Source: Ceratotherium simum simum
Lineage: Eukaryota; Chordata; Mammalia; Perissodactyla; Rhinocerotidae
DNA: 64,000 bases
NCBI RefSeq assembly: GCF_000283155.1
Contig: NW_004454224.1
Coordinates: forward strand, 11,492,127-11,556,126
Direction of reading: 5' to 3'
The notes under the pieces are model-generated. The model ran no database searches. It was not told the origin of the DNA and saw only the letters and a program-made list of their open reading frames with translations. The position numbers were made by a program, and so were the translations under genes. This document shows, piece by piece, positions 45,740-57,409 of the stretch. How positions within the stretch are numbered: the stretch's first letter is position 1; each line of letters begins with the position of its first letter.

Positions 45740-45925
45740 CTTCAGTGAGAGAAACTTGGGTATGTGACTTTGGGCGACGTTATTTCATCTCTTGAGCCTC
45801 AGTTTCCTCATCTGCAAAACAGGATAATGACAGTACCATCTCAGGTTTTTGAAGATTAAATGAGACAATGCATGTAAGATTTTTGCTGGGGGCCTGCACA
45901 TAGTAAGTGCTATCCCAAGTCCCAG
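45740..45925 (+). repeat. MIR SINE fossil
   Basis: Nearly complete MIR: 'gtatgtgactttgggcgacg', 'gcctcagtttcctcatctgc', 'gaagattaaatgagacaatg' and 'cacatagtaagtgctat'. Confidence 0.88.
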
Positions 45926-45929
45926 CCAT

Positions 45930-48900
45930 CATTTCTGATACTTTAAAAAACGTTCCTTAGCCACTGTGAGACCTTTTCCTAATTTTTGGAGTCACTTCTG
46001 TTAGTGCTGGAAAAATCCATTCTCCTAGGCAGCACGGTTTTGTAGGTGGATTCTGACCGGGAAGCCAGAGTCTTCTTACCCAAGGCTGAACACTCACGGC
46101 TGGTGTATCTCCTCCCTTCACCTGTAGTCTGGGTTAATCATTACCACGCAGCATCTAGGGAGGGTGCAAAGCCCAGCACCACGTAGTACAAGAGATACTT
46201 TCCCTTCGTTAAGTTCACGGAGGTTGTGAGCACTTACGTATTACAATGCATGAACAGATGAATATTGAATTATAATATTTATATAATATTATAACATTTA
46301 CATAAGCCTGGATACACAGTTATAAGAAATACGTAAGAATATTATGCTACTTGCATTGAGTTCAAGCTTTGTGTTAATTGGGAAAATCCTACCAAGGAGT
46401 TTTAAATTAGTCATAAAAAATGTTTTTTTTTTTTTTTTTAATCTGGGAACTCCCAGTAGCTTCACAAACAAGTCTTCACTCCTCTAACAGACATCTTTAT
46501 GTGGAAGCTGTATTCCATGAGTATTCTTTGAGCACCTATTTTGTACATGGTACTGTGATGGGTACTCTGAGGAGTATAAAGATGTGTAAGACATTTTTTT
46601 CCCTCAAGAAACATAGGGTCTAGTAGAGAAGATAACTATGCATACAGAACACAGATAACACACATAGAAAGGGATGTGTCATAAGAGAGATACAGGTAAC
46701 TAACTGTGCTGTGAACATTCAGAGGCAGGGGGACACCACTGCTAAGTGGCTATATAATGAGAGCATCAAGGAGCAGACAGCATTTGAATGGGGCCTTGAA
46801 GGATGTGGAAAACGAGGATATGTGAAGAAGTAGGGAAAAGATATTCTGGGCACCCTCCCCACAGCCGTGAGACATGGAGGAGAAATGTCTGGAGCCCCGA
46901 CTCCATGGTGAGGTCCTAAGAGACAGGGACTGGGTTTTGGTGTTTTATTCCCAGCTTGGCACATGGATGGCACACAGTAAATGTTAGCAAAGTGGGGTTA
47001 TGAGTTTCCTGAGGAGAGGAACTGAGCTGTGGTCTCTGTATTACCCTGTGGCCCTTTTATTAGGCTCACATGCCCTCTTACAGCCACTCTTCTAGGGGGA
47101 GAATGTGAATAGGCAGATGATAATGGGTCAAGGGCCACAGTGTTGGCATATTTAGTGCAGTACCAGCCAAGTGGGGGCCCAGTGAACAGGGTCTCGTGAA
47201 TGGGAAGGAGGGTGTGTGAGCCTCCTTCCCTGGAAAGGAGCAGAACAACCACAAGGGGAGGACACTGCAGCCCAGGATCATGAAGCAGTCTTGAGGACCA
47301 GTGATGAATACTCTTTTGACTCTGGTGGCATTTGTGTCTGTTCCTGGTTCTTCTATTTCTATGGCCCACCCCTCCCCCAGAGACATTTTTTTCTCATCTG
47401 TGACCCACCTGGGAGTGGGAAACTGAGTCCTCCACGCCAACAGGTTGCCAAGACCTGCAGCTGCTGCAAAGGAACGAAGTTGGCTTCAGCAGCACCATCT
47501 TCAGGCTGACTTCTGGGCCCTGCCCTTCTTCCAGTCCTGCCAGGGCTGAAGCTGTGCCAGGAGCTGGCGTTGAAGCAGACCACTCAGAGCAACTGTCCAA
47601 TAGCCCAGGGAGTGGAGAACTGTCTTAGGACCTGGGGTGGGAGTGTCGCTTGAGGAGGGCAAGGCAGAGAATATTGAGAGGAGAATGGCTTGAGGACAGG
47701 GCAAGCCCTCCCACGTCCTGTGTACATGTCCCCCTGGGATCCTTGGTCACTCACAGAGGGTGCAGTCATCCTCAGAACCAGGAAGCTGGGGAAAGGTTAA
47801 GTGGAGACAACCAAAGAAGGGTTAGGGCACAACTGACTGCCTATTTTGTCCCTAGATATGGGATGGCACAAGACTTCTAGAGGCCACAAATGCTCCTTTT
47901 CCTGGAGATGCAACCCAAGGTGAGCTATTACACCATCTTCCTCACAATCCGTGCTCCCACCCTGAAGTCCTGCTCTTCCTCTCTGTGCTGCCTCTCCAGT
48001 TTGCTCCCACTCAAATGGCTGCAGGTAAGTGCCTGCCGGGTGTGTCAAGATGCCTGTGTAACTAAGTGCCACATGAAGCCTTAATAACTCCAGACCTGGC
48101 ACTTGAGAGGAAGTTACAGCAGCTTAGTGCCTGCCACAGAGGCCTATGTCAGCCTACTTCAGGGGCATGATGGTCTTTTACAATTTACAACAGCTGGAAA
48201 GTCTTGTTTTACGACTTTCACTTTTCCATCAGAGGGACCTGAGTTCTTAGGTTATAGGTCAAAGCCAAATGGTGGCATGGAGACCAGTGATCTTTCCACT
48301 GCCTCTGCTGTCACTGAAGGGCTGCCATCTGCCTAGTGGTGAGGCCGTGGTCCTAGGTTAACCTGAAGTTAGACCAAGACTCTCCTTCCTTCCCATTTCA
48401 GCCAGAACTTCCTGCCCATTTTCCTCAGTTTTCCAGCCCAGCTCAGCTTCTCTCTGTCATGGGACATATTTGGCCAGAGTGAGATATTCTCTCACTCTCA
48501 TGCGCTCACTAGACACTGCCTTGTTCTCATGGCAACAAGTCCCATCAGAGCGCTGGCGCTCTTCCCCTTACTCTGCTGGGTTTGCCCCCTCCAGGCAGCC
48601 ACCCTGGGTAGCTGGGACACATTAGGGGATTCTGTGTCTGGGTTAGAGGACCAAGAATATGAAAGCTATTCTCCCACTAGGTGGGGAGGCAAGTTGGCAA
48701 AGTTTGCCCCGTGGGATTCTCTGGCCCAGGTAGTAATGCCACACCCCACCCAGTGACACCCCTGGTGGCAGCTCAGTGAGCCTCAGAGGTAAAGGTGGGG
48801 AGTGGGTGTGGCAGCGAGGAGCACACGGAACAAGCCCAGACTGACCAAGGCCCCACATGCCGGCCTAACTCAGGCCAGATGTGATTGTGGGGGTGGGCGA

Positions 48901-50480
48901 CAGGTTGCCGGGAGGAGGATGCTGGATGGGGGAGATGGAGCTGATTATATGTGCCCCCACATCATTTGTCTTCATATGGCTTGAGAAGGCCTAGAGCTGG
49001 GCGGGTGTGACAAGGACAGCAGTGCTCTCCCCAGGCAGCACACTGCTGTGCAGCGCATCTCTTGGTTTGGTGGACTGGGTGCCATCTGATGAAGCCCTCA
49101 AGAGACCTTCTTCACAGCTTCCACCCTCACTGGTGGCTCAGCCAGATGCCTCCTCCAGCCCTGTCCACAGTCTGGTTGTCTCAGTGTCCCAGATGTTCCT
49201 GTGCTAGGCTGAACTCTGCCTCATCAGAAGGTTCACACTCCTGCCAACCTCAAGCTCTTAGTTTCTACACAGAAATGGGAAACTGGGAGAGGGAGGCTGA
49301 GTGCCATGGGGATAGACTAAGTGGTTTGGGGGCAACAGATGGAATTATTTGGGGGTCAGTGGGATGCCCAAGCTGGTAAGCAGAGATCCCCCCACCCCAG
49401 TACTGCTGAGTATCCCGTGTGGCAGGTGAGGCTGGCTAGAGCATGGCCTAGCATGGTCCCTGCTGTCCCACCCTCCATCCACCTGTAGCCTCCCCCTCCA
49501 CCTCAGCCCTGCTCTTTCGTCTCTTCCCTCTCTCCCTCCACCCCTGGCCCACCCCCACGTAAGCTTCTTAGGAGTGCCCATCTTGGCCTGCATGCTGCAG
49601 GCCTTGTACTCCTGGGCACATATCTCTGATTCCTCTCCTCGTACAGAGGAAAAAGGACTCAGATAAGAGAGGAGGTTAGGGCAGGAAGACGGAACTACGC
49701 GCAGACTAAGTGGGAAGGAACCAGGTTGAAGGGACACCACCAGAGAAGGACCGTAGATACCAGCTAGCTCTGGGTTGTGGGGCCAGGTGAGACTGGTCCG
49801 ATGGAGAATTCTGTTTCTGGTTGGACCCCTGTTTGACAGCCTGAGGGCCTGTGAAGGATCCATTTGATAGGAAGGATGGGAGAAAACTAAACCCCTTCTT
49901 TTTTCTTAGAGTTCATCTCTGTGAGTCTTGAGCTGCAAACCAGCCTCTCCTGCTGACTTTCCCATTTCCTCTGTTCTCCTCCACTCAGGTGTAAACCTCA
50001 GGGGGATAACCCCCACTTCCACATTTAACCAGTCATGAGATTCTGATGGTCCTTCACACAACAGTTGCCTTTTATCCCCATGTCCTCCGCCTAGCCCAAG
50101 TCCCTGCTCTCATGCCTAGGCTACTCTAACAGCCTCCTAGCTGGTCACGCCCTTCAGTCAGGCCGGGGCGCCGTGACTAGATGAGTCCTTGGAAGTACTG
50201 CGTCACTTCATGTATGTTGCTCCCATGTTTGTTGCCTTCCGTGGTGCTCCCTGTCGCCTGCCAAGTGCCGTACAGATTCTGTCCTTTTGCTCGGGGCCTT
50301 TCCCCGTCTGGCACCAGCCTACCTTTCTGGCTTTATCTCCCAGAGTGTCTGATTATGCACCTTTCACTCGAATCAAACTAGACTACTGACTGTTCCTTGA
50401 AAACACTTTCTCCATCTCCACCTTTGCTCATGCTGTTCTCTCTATCTGGGAGGGTCCCTTCTCGCATTCGTTTATTCATT
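45930..50480. other. Non-coding interval, no gene recognised
   Basis: About 4.5 kb with no supported exon. An AT-rich patch lies at 46,255-46,310. 46,500-46,990 resembles a decayed ancient repeat ('gagcacctattttgtacatg', 'tggggccttgaaggatgtgg'). 50,040-50,470 resembles L2-type fossil text ('cagcctcctagctggtcac', 'ttgctcatgctgttctctc'). The rest looks unique. Confidence 0.45.
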
Positions 50481-50489
50481 TAAAAAATA

Positions 50490-51490
50490 TTTATTGAGCA
50501 CCTTCTTTTTATTTTGAAAAATTTCAGACCTACAGAAAAGTTGAAAAATACTCTATGTATATACCCTACATCTAGATTGACCAGTTGTTAACCTTTTGCC
50601 ACAGTTCTTTCTCTTTTTTCCCTTTTTTTTTCTGGACCCATTGAAAATAAGTTGCAGGCATTAAGACACTTCACCTCTAAATATTTTGGCCCATATCTCC
50701 TAATAATAAGGCATTATCCTACATAACCACAATATCCTTTTTTTAAGAAAAAAATTGTGGTAAAATATACATAACATAAAATTTATTATCTTAACCATTT
50801 TAAGTGTACAGTTCAGTGGCATCACAATGTTGTGCAATCCTCACCACTATCCATTTCCAGAACTTTTTCATCATCATGAATAGAAACTCTGTAGCCATCA
50901 AACATCTCATCCCCCCTGGTAACTTCTACTCTACTTTCTGTCTCTATAAATTTGCCTGTTCTAGGCACCTCATATAAGTGGAATCACAATATTTGTCCTT
51001 TTGTGTCTGGCTTATTTCACTTAGCATAATGTCTTCAAGGTTCATCTATGTTGTAGTATGTGTTGAAATTTCATTCCTTTTTAAGGCTGAATAATATTCC
51101 TTTGTATGTATATACTATGTTGTGTTTAGCCATTCATCTATTGATGGATGTAAGGGTCGTTTCCACCTTTTGGCTATTGTGAATAATACTGCTGTGAACA
51201 TTGATGTATAAGCATCTGTTTGCATCCCTGCTTTCAGTTCTTTGGGGTATATACCTAGAAGTAGAATGGCTGGATCATATGGTAAGTCTATTTTTAACTT
51301 TCTGAGGAGCCACCAAACTGTTTCCTTTAGCAACCAAGGAATTTCACGATGGTGCAATATTGTTATCCGGACTACTGACCATATTTGCATTTCTCCGAAC
51401 ATCTCTAAATTTTCCATTACAGCTTTAAAAAAATTTGATTCAGGATCCAGTCAGGGATCACAGATTGCGTTTGGTTGTCATGTCTCTTGA
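50490..51490 (-). mobile_element. Old LINE/L1 3'-end fragments
   Basis: 50,745-51,310 reads as reverse-complement L1 3' sequence ('aaatttattatcttaaccat', 'taagtgtacagttcagtggc', 'taccttctactctactttctg'-like text, 'aaggctgaataatattcc', 'gtatatacctagaagtagaa'). It is flanked on both sides by a second LINE-derived type ('ttgaaaaatttcagacctac' on the left and 'ttgattcaggatccagtcag' on the right), which suggests that one fossil inserted into the other. Confidence 0.75.
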
Positions 51491-52380
51491 TTCTTCAATA
51501 ATCTAGAATAGTCCTCTTATCTTTTTGTTTCTTATGACATTGACATTTTTGAAGAATCCAAGCTAGTCGTCTTGTAGAATAATTCCTGAATTTGGATTTG
51601 TTTGAATGTTTCCTCACAATTAGATTCAGGTTAAACCTTTTTGCAAGAAGACTACATAAGTGATATGTTCTTTTGGTTTCATTACCTCTGTCGTTTAATG
51701 TTGCTTTGTCTCATTATTGCTGATGCTGCATTTGAGTACTTGATTAAGACGGTATCCTCTAGATCCCTCCGTTGTCAAGGAGCCCTTTTCCCTTTGTAGT
51801 CATAAGTGATCTGTTGGGTGGTAAGTTGAGACTGTGTGAATATCCTGTCTCCAACAATCTGTCAATAGTTGGTTTCAGTATCAAGTAATGATCTTTGCCT
51901 AAATTATTTATTTCATTTTGTTTTTTTAAATTATGTAATTCCTTCTACATTTATTATGCATTTAATATAATATGGCATTATTATTCAGTAAAGAAGAATT
52001 TTCCCTAGTCTCCTTTTTTAGTATCACTATAGATTAATGGCCTTTTTTATTCAGTATGTTTTAAGCCATTACCATCTTTATTCCTTTAGATGCTCAGATT
52101 TTCCTATATTTGTCCAGTGAGAGCTCCTTCCAGCTGGTCCCAGGTCCTTTTGTCATGTTCCTATTAGTCTTTGAGCACTTCCTTGCCTTCTAGCCCAACA
52201 TAATGTCCCAGATGCACCTTGTATTTCCCCTGTCCCAAGCCTGGAATCAGCCATTTGTCCAAAGAGCTCTAGTTTCTTTAAGTAGGAAAGATATTTAGAA
52301 ACTAAGATCTAGGTTGTAGGTGTACTCATAGCTATTAGGGTTTTATTGCTTCCAGGCCTTTTCAGTGGACAGAGAATGAA
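51491..52380. other. AT-rich, probably LINE-derived non-coding sequence
   Basis: Continues the LINE-like text ('gtcatgtctcttgattcttc', 'tttcctcacaattagattca', 'gaagactacataagtgatat'). No open frame or exon is recognised. Confidence 0.45.
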
Positions 52381-52384
52381 AACT

Positions 52385-52980
52385 GTTTTTTAATCATTGA
52401 ATTCTAGGACTTCTGCTTCTGACCATGGTAGAGCCATCCCATTGTAAACAACTATAAAACTGAGAAATATATATAGGGAAACTCTTATTAGGCTTTGAAC
52501 CGTAAGCTGGACTGTGAGTACTAAGAGGAGGAAAACACTTAAGGTGAGCCCCATGTTAACCCTGGCCCCTGACCCTCTGCCCGGGAACAGCACAGAGGTG
52601 GAGCCCAAGCAGATGACAGCAGTTCTGCTGAGCTGATAAGGCGGAGATCAGAGGTGAAGACTGTGAAGCAGGTGGAAATTGCAGGGCAGGGTGGTGGAAA
52701 GGTGAGAGCTGTGCAGAGGGGGGATATCCAGAAGTTCGTATGTGGGTTCTCTGGGGTCCTTAGCTGAGGGCTGGGCAGGACACGTGCAAGGTGAGACTTC
52801 GTGAGACCTGGCAGAGTTGCTGCTGTGGAGTTGGGAGTGCAGTGGAGGTACTAAAGATCACACAGTGCTGGGAGAACTGGAGTTCCGGCCTAGCCAGGGG
52901 GAAATACTTCATTAATACCCTGGGTATTGGGCTGAGACACCAGAAAGGCCATGCCTTAGGATTAAGGACCCTGACCCGGA
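52385..52980 (+). repeat. Possible 5' region of the + strand L1
   Basis: GC-richer sequence directly upstream of clear L1 text, with 'gaactggagttccggcctag'-type content. The position fits an old L1 5' UTR, but I cannot confirm it. Confidence 0.3.
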
Positions 52981-52982
52981 GC

Positions 52983-53190
52983 AGAGGTTGGCAAATTATG
53001 GCCTGCCCGAATCTTGCCCACCTTGGGCCAAATATGTGCATGCCTACCTGTTTGTTTACTTATGTCTATGGCTGATTTCTCACTACAGTGGCAGAGCTGA
53101 GCAGTTGTGACAGACCAGATGGCCTGAAAAGCTGAAAATAATTTACTCTCTGGCTCTTTACAAGGGTCAGCTTTCTGCTAACCCCCTCCC
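52983..53190 (+). repeat. Probable hAT-type DNA transposon fossil
   Basis: Begins 'agaggttggcaaattatggc' and runs through 'tatgtctatggctgatttct', 'cagtggcagagctgagcagt', 'agatggcctgaaaagctgaa' and 'aatttactctctggctcttt', a common mammalian MER-type DNA-transposon sequence. I do not assign the subfamily. Confidence 0.55.
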
Positions 53191-53383
53191 TAGAGTAAGG
53201 GCTACTCTAGACCTAGCCTAATAAAGCCAAAAAGTCTCAAAAGGCTCAAGGAGAATTAATTGCCAGAAATGAATTGCCAGCCAGAACAAAACTCAGCATT
53301 CTTTAAAGGAAGACAATATTATCTAGACAACGTCCAGTACGTAATAAAAAATTATTAGTCATTCAAGGAAGGAGGAAAATGTG

Positions 53384-53600
53384 TTGGGCCGGCCCCGTGG
53401 CTTAGCGGTTAAGTGCGTGCTCTCCGCTGCCGGCGGCCCAGGTTCGGATCCCGGGTGCGCACCGAGGCACCACTCCTCCAGCCATGCTGAGGCCGCATCC
53501 CACATACAGCAACTAGAAGGATGTGCAGCTATGACAGACAACTATGTACTGGGGCTTTGGGGGAAAAATAAATAAATAAAATCTAAAAAAAAAAAAAAAA
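53384..53600 (+). mobile_element. ERE1-type SINE
   Basis: Full-length: 'gggccggccccgtggcttag', A-box-like and B-box-like tRNA promoter text ('ggttcggatcccgggtg'), 'ctggggctttgggggaaaaa', and a pure A tail of 16. Target-site duplications 'gaaaatgtg' lie at 53375-53383 and 53601-53609. It is one of the least-diverged copies here. Confidence 0.97.
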
Positions 53601-54900
53601 GAAAATGTGACCCATAATCAAGAAAACAGTCAGTGGAAACATACACTGGGGTGACTAAGATGTTGAAAGTAGTGTGCAAGGACTTTAAAGCAGTTACTGT
53701 AAATATGATTAAGGTTTAAAAGAGAATATGGTGCTCTTAATGGGGAGTCTTAGCAGAGTAATCGAAACTGTAAAAAAGAACCAAATAGACTGAAAAATCC
53801 ATTGGATGGGCTTAACAGAAGATTGAAGGAGAAGGCCTGGGAGGAGAAAAGGCTGTGAGCTTAAGGACAGGTCCAGAGAAATGTTCGCATCTGAAAATCA
53901 GAGATAACAATATTGAATAGAAATTAACAGTGCCTCATCGATCTGTGGGACAATATCGAGCAGTCTAACATGTGTGTCTGGAGTTCCAGAAGGAGAGAAG
54001 AAAGAGAATGGGACAGAAAAAATATTTGAAGAGGTGATGATAAAAAATAATTCTGAAATTTGATGAGAAACATTCACTTATAGATTCGAGAAGCTTGGCA
54101 AACCACGAACAGGATGAGCACAAAGAAAAGCACACCTAGACTGGGCACGCCACAGTCACACTGCTGAAAACCAGAGGTAAAGAAAATATTTTGAAAGCAG
54201 GTAGAGAAAAAAGACACTTTACATTTAGGGGAAAAATTATGTGAAAAAATGGAGGATAGAAGACCATGGAATCACACCTTTAAAGTGCTGACAAAAGGAG
54301 ACTTTCAATCCAGAATTCTATAGCCAATGAAAATATCTTTCAAAATGAGGGAAAAATAAAGACATTTTAAGAAAAATGAAAGATGAGAGAATTTGTTGCC
54401 AGCAGGCCTGTACTATGAGAAATACTAAAGGAAGTTATTCAGGCTGAAAGGAAATTTGGAAACTTAAATTTATAGGAAAGAATGAAGAGCCACAGAAATG
54501 ATAAATATCTGGGTAAATATAAAAGAATATGATATATGTAGGAATAAAATATATGATAATAGCACAAAAAATGGGGAAGTAAATAAAATTATATTATTGT
54601 AAGGTTCTTATACTGTGAAATGTGAAGAAGTTCAATTGGACTGTAATAAATTAATGATGCATATTATAATTTCTAGGGAAACCATTAAAAAATAATAAAA
54701 ACAAGTATAGCTAAAAAGCCAAGAAAGGAGATAAAATATAATATTAATTATATTTAATATAATATATTGAATATTGAATTATAATATGCAAATATAATAT
54801 TAATTTTATTCAATTTCTCAAGAGAAGGCAGAAAAAGAAGGACTGAGGAACAAAAGAACATGTGGGATAAATAGAAAACAAATAGCAAGATGACAGACTT

Positions 54901-55311
54901 TCTTATGGGTTGAATTATATCCCCCCAAATTCATATATTGAAATCCTAACCCCCAGCACCTCACAATGTGACTATATTTGGAGATAGAGTCTTTACAGAG
55001 GTATTAAGTTAAAACGAGGTCATTAGAGTGGGCCCTAATCCAATATGACTGGTGTCCTTATAAGAAGAGGACATTTGCATATAGACATGTACAGAAGGAA
55101 AATGATATGAAGACACAGGGAAAAGTCAGCTGTCTACAAGCCAAGGAGAGAGGCCTGGGATAGGTCCTTTCCTCACAGCCCTCAGAAGGAACCAGCCCTG
55201 CCGATATCTTGATCTCAGACTTCTAGTTTCCAGAACTGTGAGAAAATAAATTTCTGTTGTTTAAGGCACCCAGTGTGTGGTTCTTTGTTTTGGCAGCCCT
55301 AGGAAACTAAC
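54901..55311 (+). mobile_element. Solitary MaLR-type LTR (MLT1/MST-like)
   Basis: Matches the MaLR LTR order: 'tatccccccaaattcatata', 'gaaatcctaacccccagcac', 'tccttataagaagaggacat', 'gatctcagacttctagtttc', 'agaactgtgagaaaataaat', 'ttctgttgtttaaggcaccc' and 'ggcagccctaggaaactaac'. It is flanked by 'acagactt' repeats (54893-54900 and 55312-55319), and the L1 text resumes directly after. It is an old LTR with no internal genes. Confidence 0.8.
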
Positions 55312-56021
55312 ACAGACTTAAACCCCACCGTATTAATAATTCCATTAAACATAAACACTCCAATTAAAAGACAGAGCTTGTCAAGACCCAACTATATAAT
55401 ATCTAAAAGAGATATAATTTTAATGTACAGATAGAAAGTAGAAGGATGAAAAAAGGTATATTATGCGCATAAAAAGCACAAGAAAGCTGGTATGGCTACA
55501 TTAATATCAAACAAAGTAAACATCGAGAGAAGGAGAATTAGCAGAGATAAATAAAGAGAGACATTTCATAATCAGAAAAGGGTCAGTTGAAGGAAGATAG
55601 AATCTAAATGTGTATGCACCTAATAACAGAGCTACAAGAAATGAAGTAAAAACTGACAGAACTAAAGGGAGAAACAGACAAGTGCACAATCATAGAGATC
55701 TGAAATCTCCTTTTATTGATAATTGATAGAAAAACTAGACAAAAAAGCAATAAGATAGAACATCTGAACAATACAACCAACCAACTAGATATAATTGACA
55801 TTAAAGAAACTCCACCCTATAACTGTGGAACACATTTTTTTCAAGCACATATGGAACATTCACTAAGCTAGATTACATCTGGGCATAAAATAAGTCAATA
55901 AATCTCAAAAGATTAAAATCTCACAGAATATGCTCTCTGATCACAATGGAATTAAATTAGAAATAAGTAATAATACATCTAGGAAATCCTCAAATGTTTA
56001 GAAATTAAAGAATATATTTCT

Positions 56022-56226
56022 GGGGGCTGGCCCAGTGGCGTAATGGTTAAGCTCGTGCACTCCGCTTTGGCAGCCCAGGGTTTGTGGGTTCAGATCCCGG
56101 GCACGGACCTACATACCTTTCATCAAGCCATGCTGTGGTGGCATCCCACATACAAAATAGAGGAAGATTGGCAACAGATGTTAGTTAGGGCCAATCTTCC
56201 TCACCAAAGGAAAAAAAAAGAAGAAA
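56022..56226 (+). mobile_element. ERE-family SINE
   Basis: 'gggggctggcccagtggcgt', 'ggttcagatcccgggcacg', 'catcaagccatgctgtggtg' and one 'ggcaacagatgttag' tail. 11-bp target-site duplications 'aatatatttct' lie at 56011-56021 and 56227-56237. Confidence 0.95.
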
Positions 56227-56353
56227 AATATATTTCTATATAACTAATGAGTCAAAGAAGAAAACACAACTGAAATTAGAAAATATTTCACACTGGACAA
56301 TAATGAAAGCACAGCATATAAAAATTTGTGTAGCACAGCTAAAGAAGTGCTTA

Positions 56354-56614
56354 GTGGAGGGCCGGCCTGGTGGCATAGTGGTTAAGTTCGTGTGCTCCAC
56401 TTTGGTGGCCTGGGGTTCGCAGGTTCAGATGCTGGGCGTGGACCTACACACCACTCATCAAGCCACGTGGGGCAGTGTCCACATACAAAATGGAGGAAGA
56501 TTGGCACAGATGTTATCTCAGGGCTAATCTTCGTCAAGAAAAAAGAGGAAGATTGGCAACAGATGTTAGCTCAGGGCCAGTCTTCCTCACCAAAAAACAA
56601 AACAAAACAAAACA
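56354..56614 (+). mobile_element. ERE-family SINE with doubled tail
   Basis: 'gggccggcctggtggcatag' head and two tail units ('cacagatgttatctcaggg' and 'caacagatgttagctcaggg') separated by 'gtcaagaaaaaagagg', ending in a (CAAAA)n tail. 13-bp target-site duplications 'aaagaagtgctta' lie at 56341-56353 and 56615-56627. Confidence 0.96.
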
Positions 56615-56646
56615 AAAGAAGTGCTTACGGGAAAATTTATAACTTT

Positions 56647-56873
56647 GTTTTATTTTATTTTATTTTATTTTTTTTTAATTTTTATTTATTTTTTCCCCCC
56701 AAAGCCCCAGGAGATAGTTGTATGTCATAGTTGCACATCCTTCTAGTTGCTGTATGTGGGACGCGGCCTCAGCGTGGCCGGAGAAGTGGTGCATCAGGGC
56801 ACGGCCGGGATCCGAACCCGGGCCGCCAGCAGCGGAGCACGCACACTTAACCGCTAAGCCACGGGGCTGGCCC
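56647..56873 (-). mobile_element. ERE1-type SINE
   Basis: Reverse full-length ERE1 with a (TTTTA)n-rich tail on the left and the head ending 'aagccacggggctggccc' on the right. 15-bp target-site duplications 'aaaatttataacttt' lie at 56632-56646 and 56874-56888. It is only 32 bp from the previous ERE. Confidence 0.97.
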
Positions 56874-57409
56874 AAAATTTATAACTTTAAATGCCTGTAT
56901 TAGGGAAAAAAGAAAAAGCTTTAAAATTAGTATTCTGTGATTCTACCTTAAGAAGCTAGAAAACGGTTTGGCAGTTTCTCAAAAACGTTAAACAGAATTA
57001 CCATATGACCCAGCGATTCTACTCCTAAGTATATACCCAAGAGAGCTGAAAACATACATTCATACAAAAAAAATGTTCATAGAAGCATTAGTCATATAGC
57101 CAAAAAGTAGAAACAACTCAAATGTCCACAAACTGATGGATGGATAAACAAAATGGGATATATCCACATGATGGAATACTATTCAGCCAGAAAAAAGAAT
57201 GAAGTAGTTACGTGGTACAACATGGATGAACCTTGAAAACCTTATGCTAAGTGAAAGAAGCCAGACACAAAAGGCCACATATTGCTAATAAGCCCTGTAC
57301 CTATTAGGAGTCAGTTCCAATTCCCCCTACCAACCACTAATTTACTTTCTGTCTCTATGAATTTTCCTATTCTGAACATTTTCTATAAATGAAATCATCT
57401 ATGTGGCCT

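Larger units (their letters stand above)
53200..57300 (+). mobile_element. Old L1 (L1M-type), + strand, with nested insertions
   Basis: L1 ORF1/ORF2 text in order: 'tagacaacgtccagtacgta', 'tttaaagcagttactgtaaa', 'gatgggcttaacagaagatt', 'tctgtgggacaatatcgagc', 'ggacagaaaaaatatttgaa', 'gaattctatagccaatgaaa', then ORF2 text 'ctggtatggctacattaata', 'atgtgtatgcacctaataac' and 'ctctgatcacaatggaatta'. It ends with 3' text at about 57,000-57,280. Inserted into it are an ERE (53384-53600), a MaLR LTR (54901-55311), two more + strand EREs (56022-56226 and 56354-56614) and a minus-strand ERE (56647-56873). Reading frames are destroyed. Confidence 0.9.

Noticed and set aside
46255..46310. A 20-bp AT-only string shared with about 54,760-54,786, considered as a repeat pair
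   Set aside because: The text is made only of A, T and one or two G, so chance and low complexity explain it.
53390..53460. tRNA-like A and B boxes
   Set aside because: They belong to the tRNA-derived head of the ERE SINE; there is no cloverleaf with an anticodon arm, so no tRNA gene is called.
53359..53575. Short open frames repeated at several places (also 36,262; 56,718; 57,541; 59,183) with similar peptide sequence
   Set aside because: All lie inside ERE SINEs. The shared peptide comes from the repeat consensus, not from a gene family.
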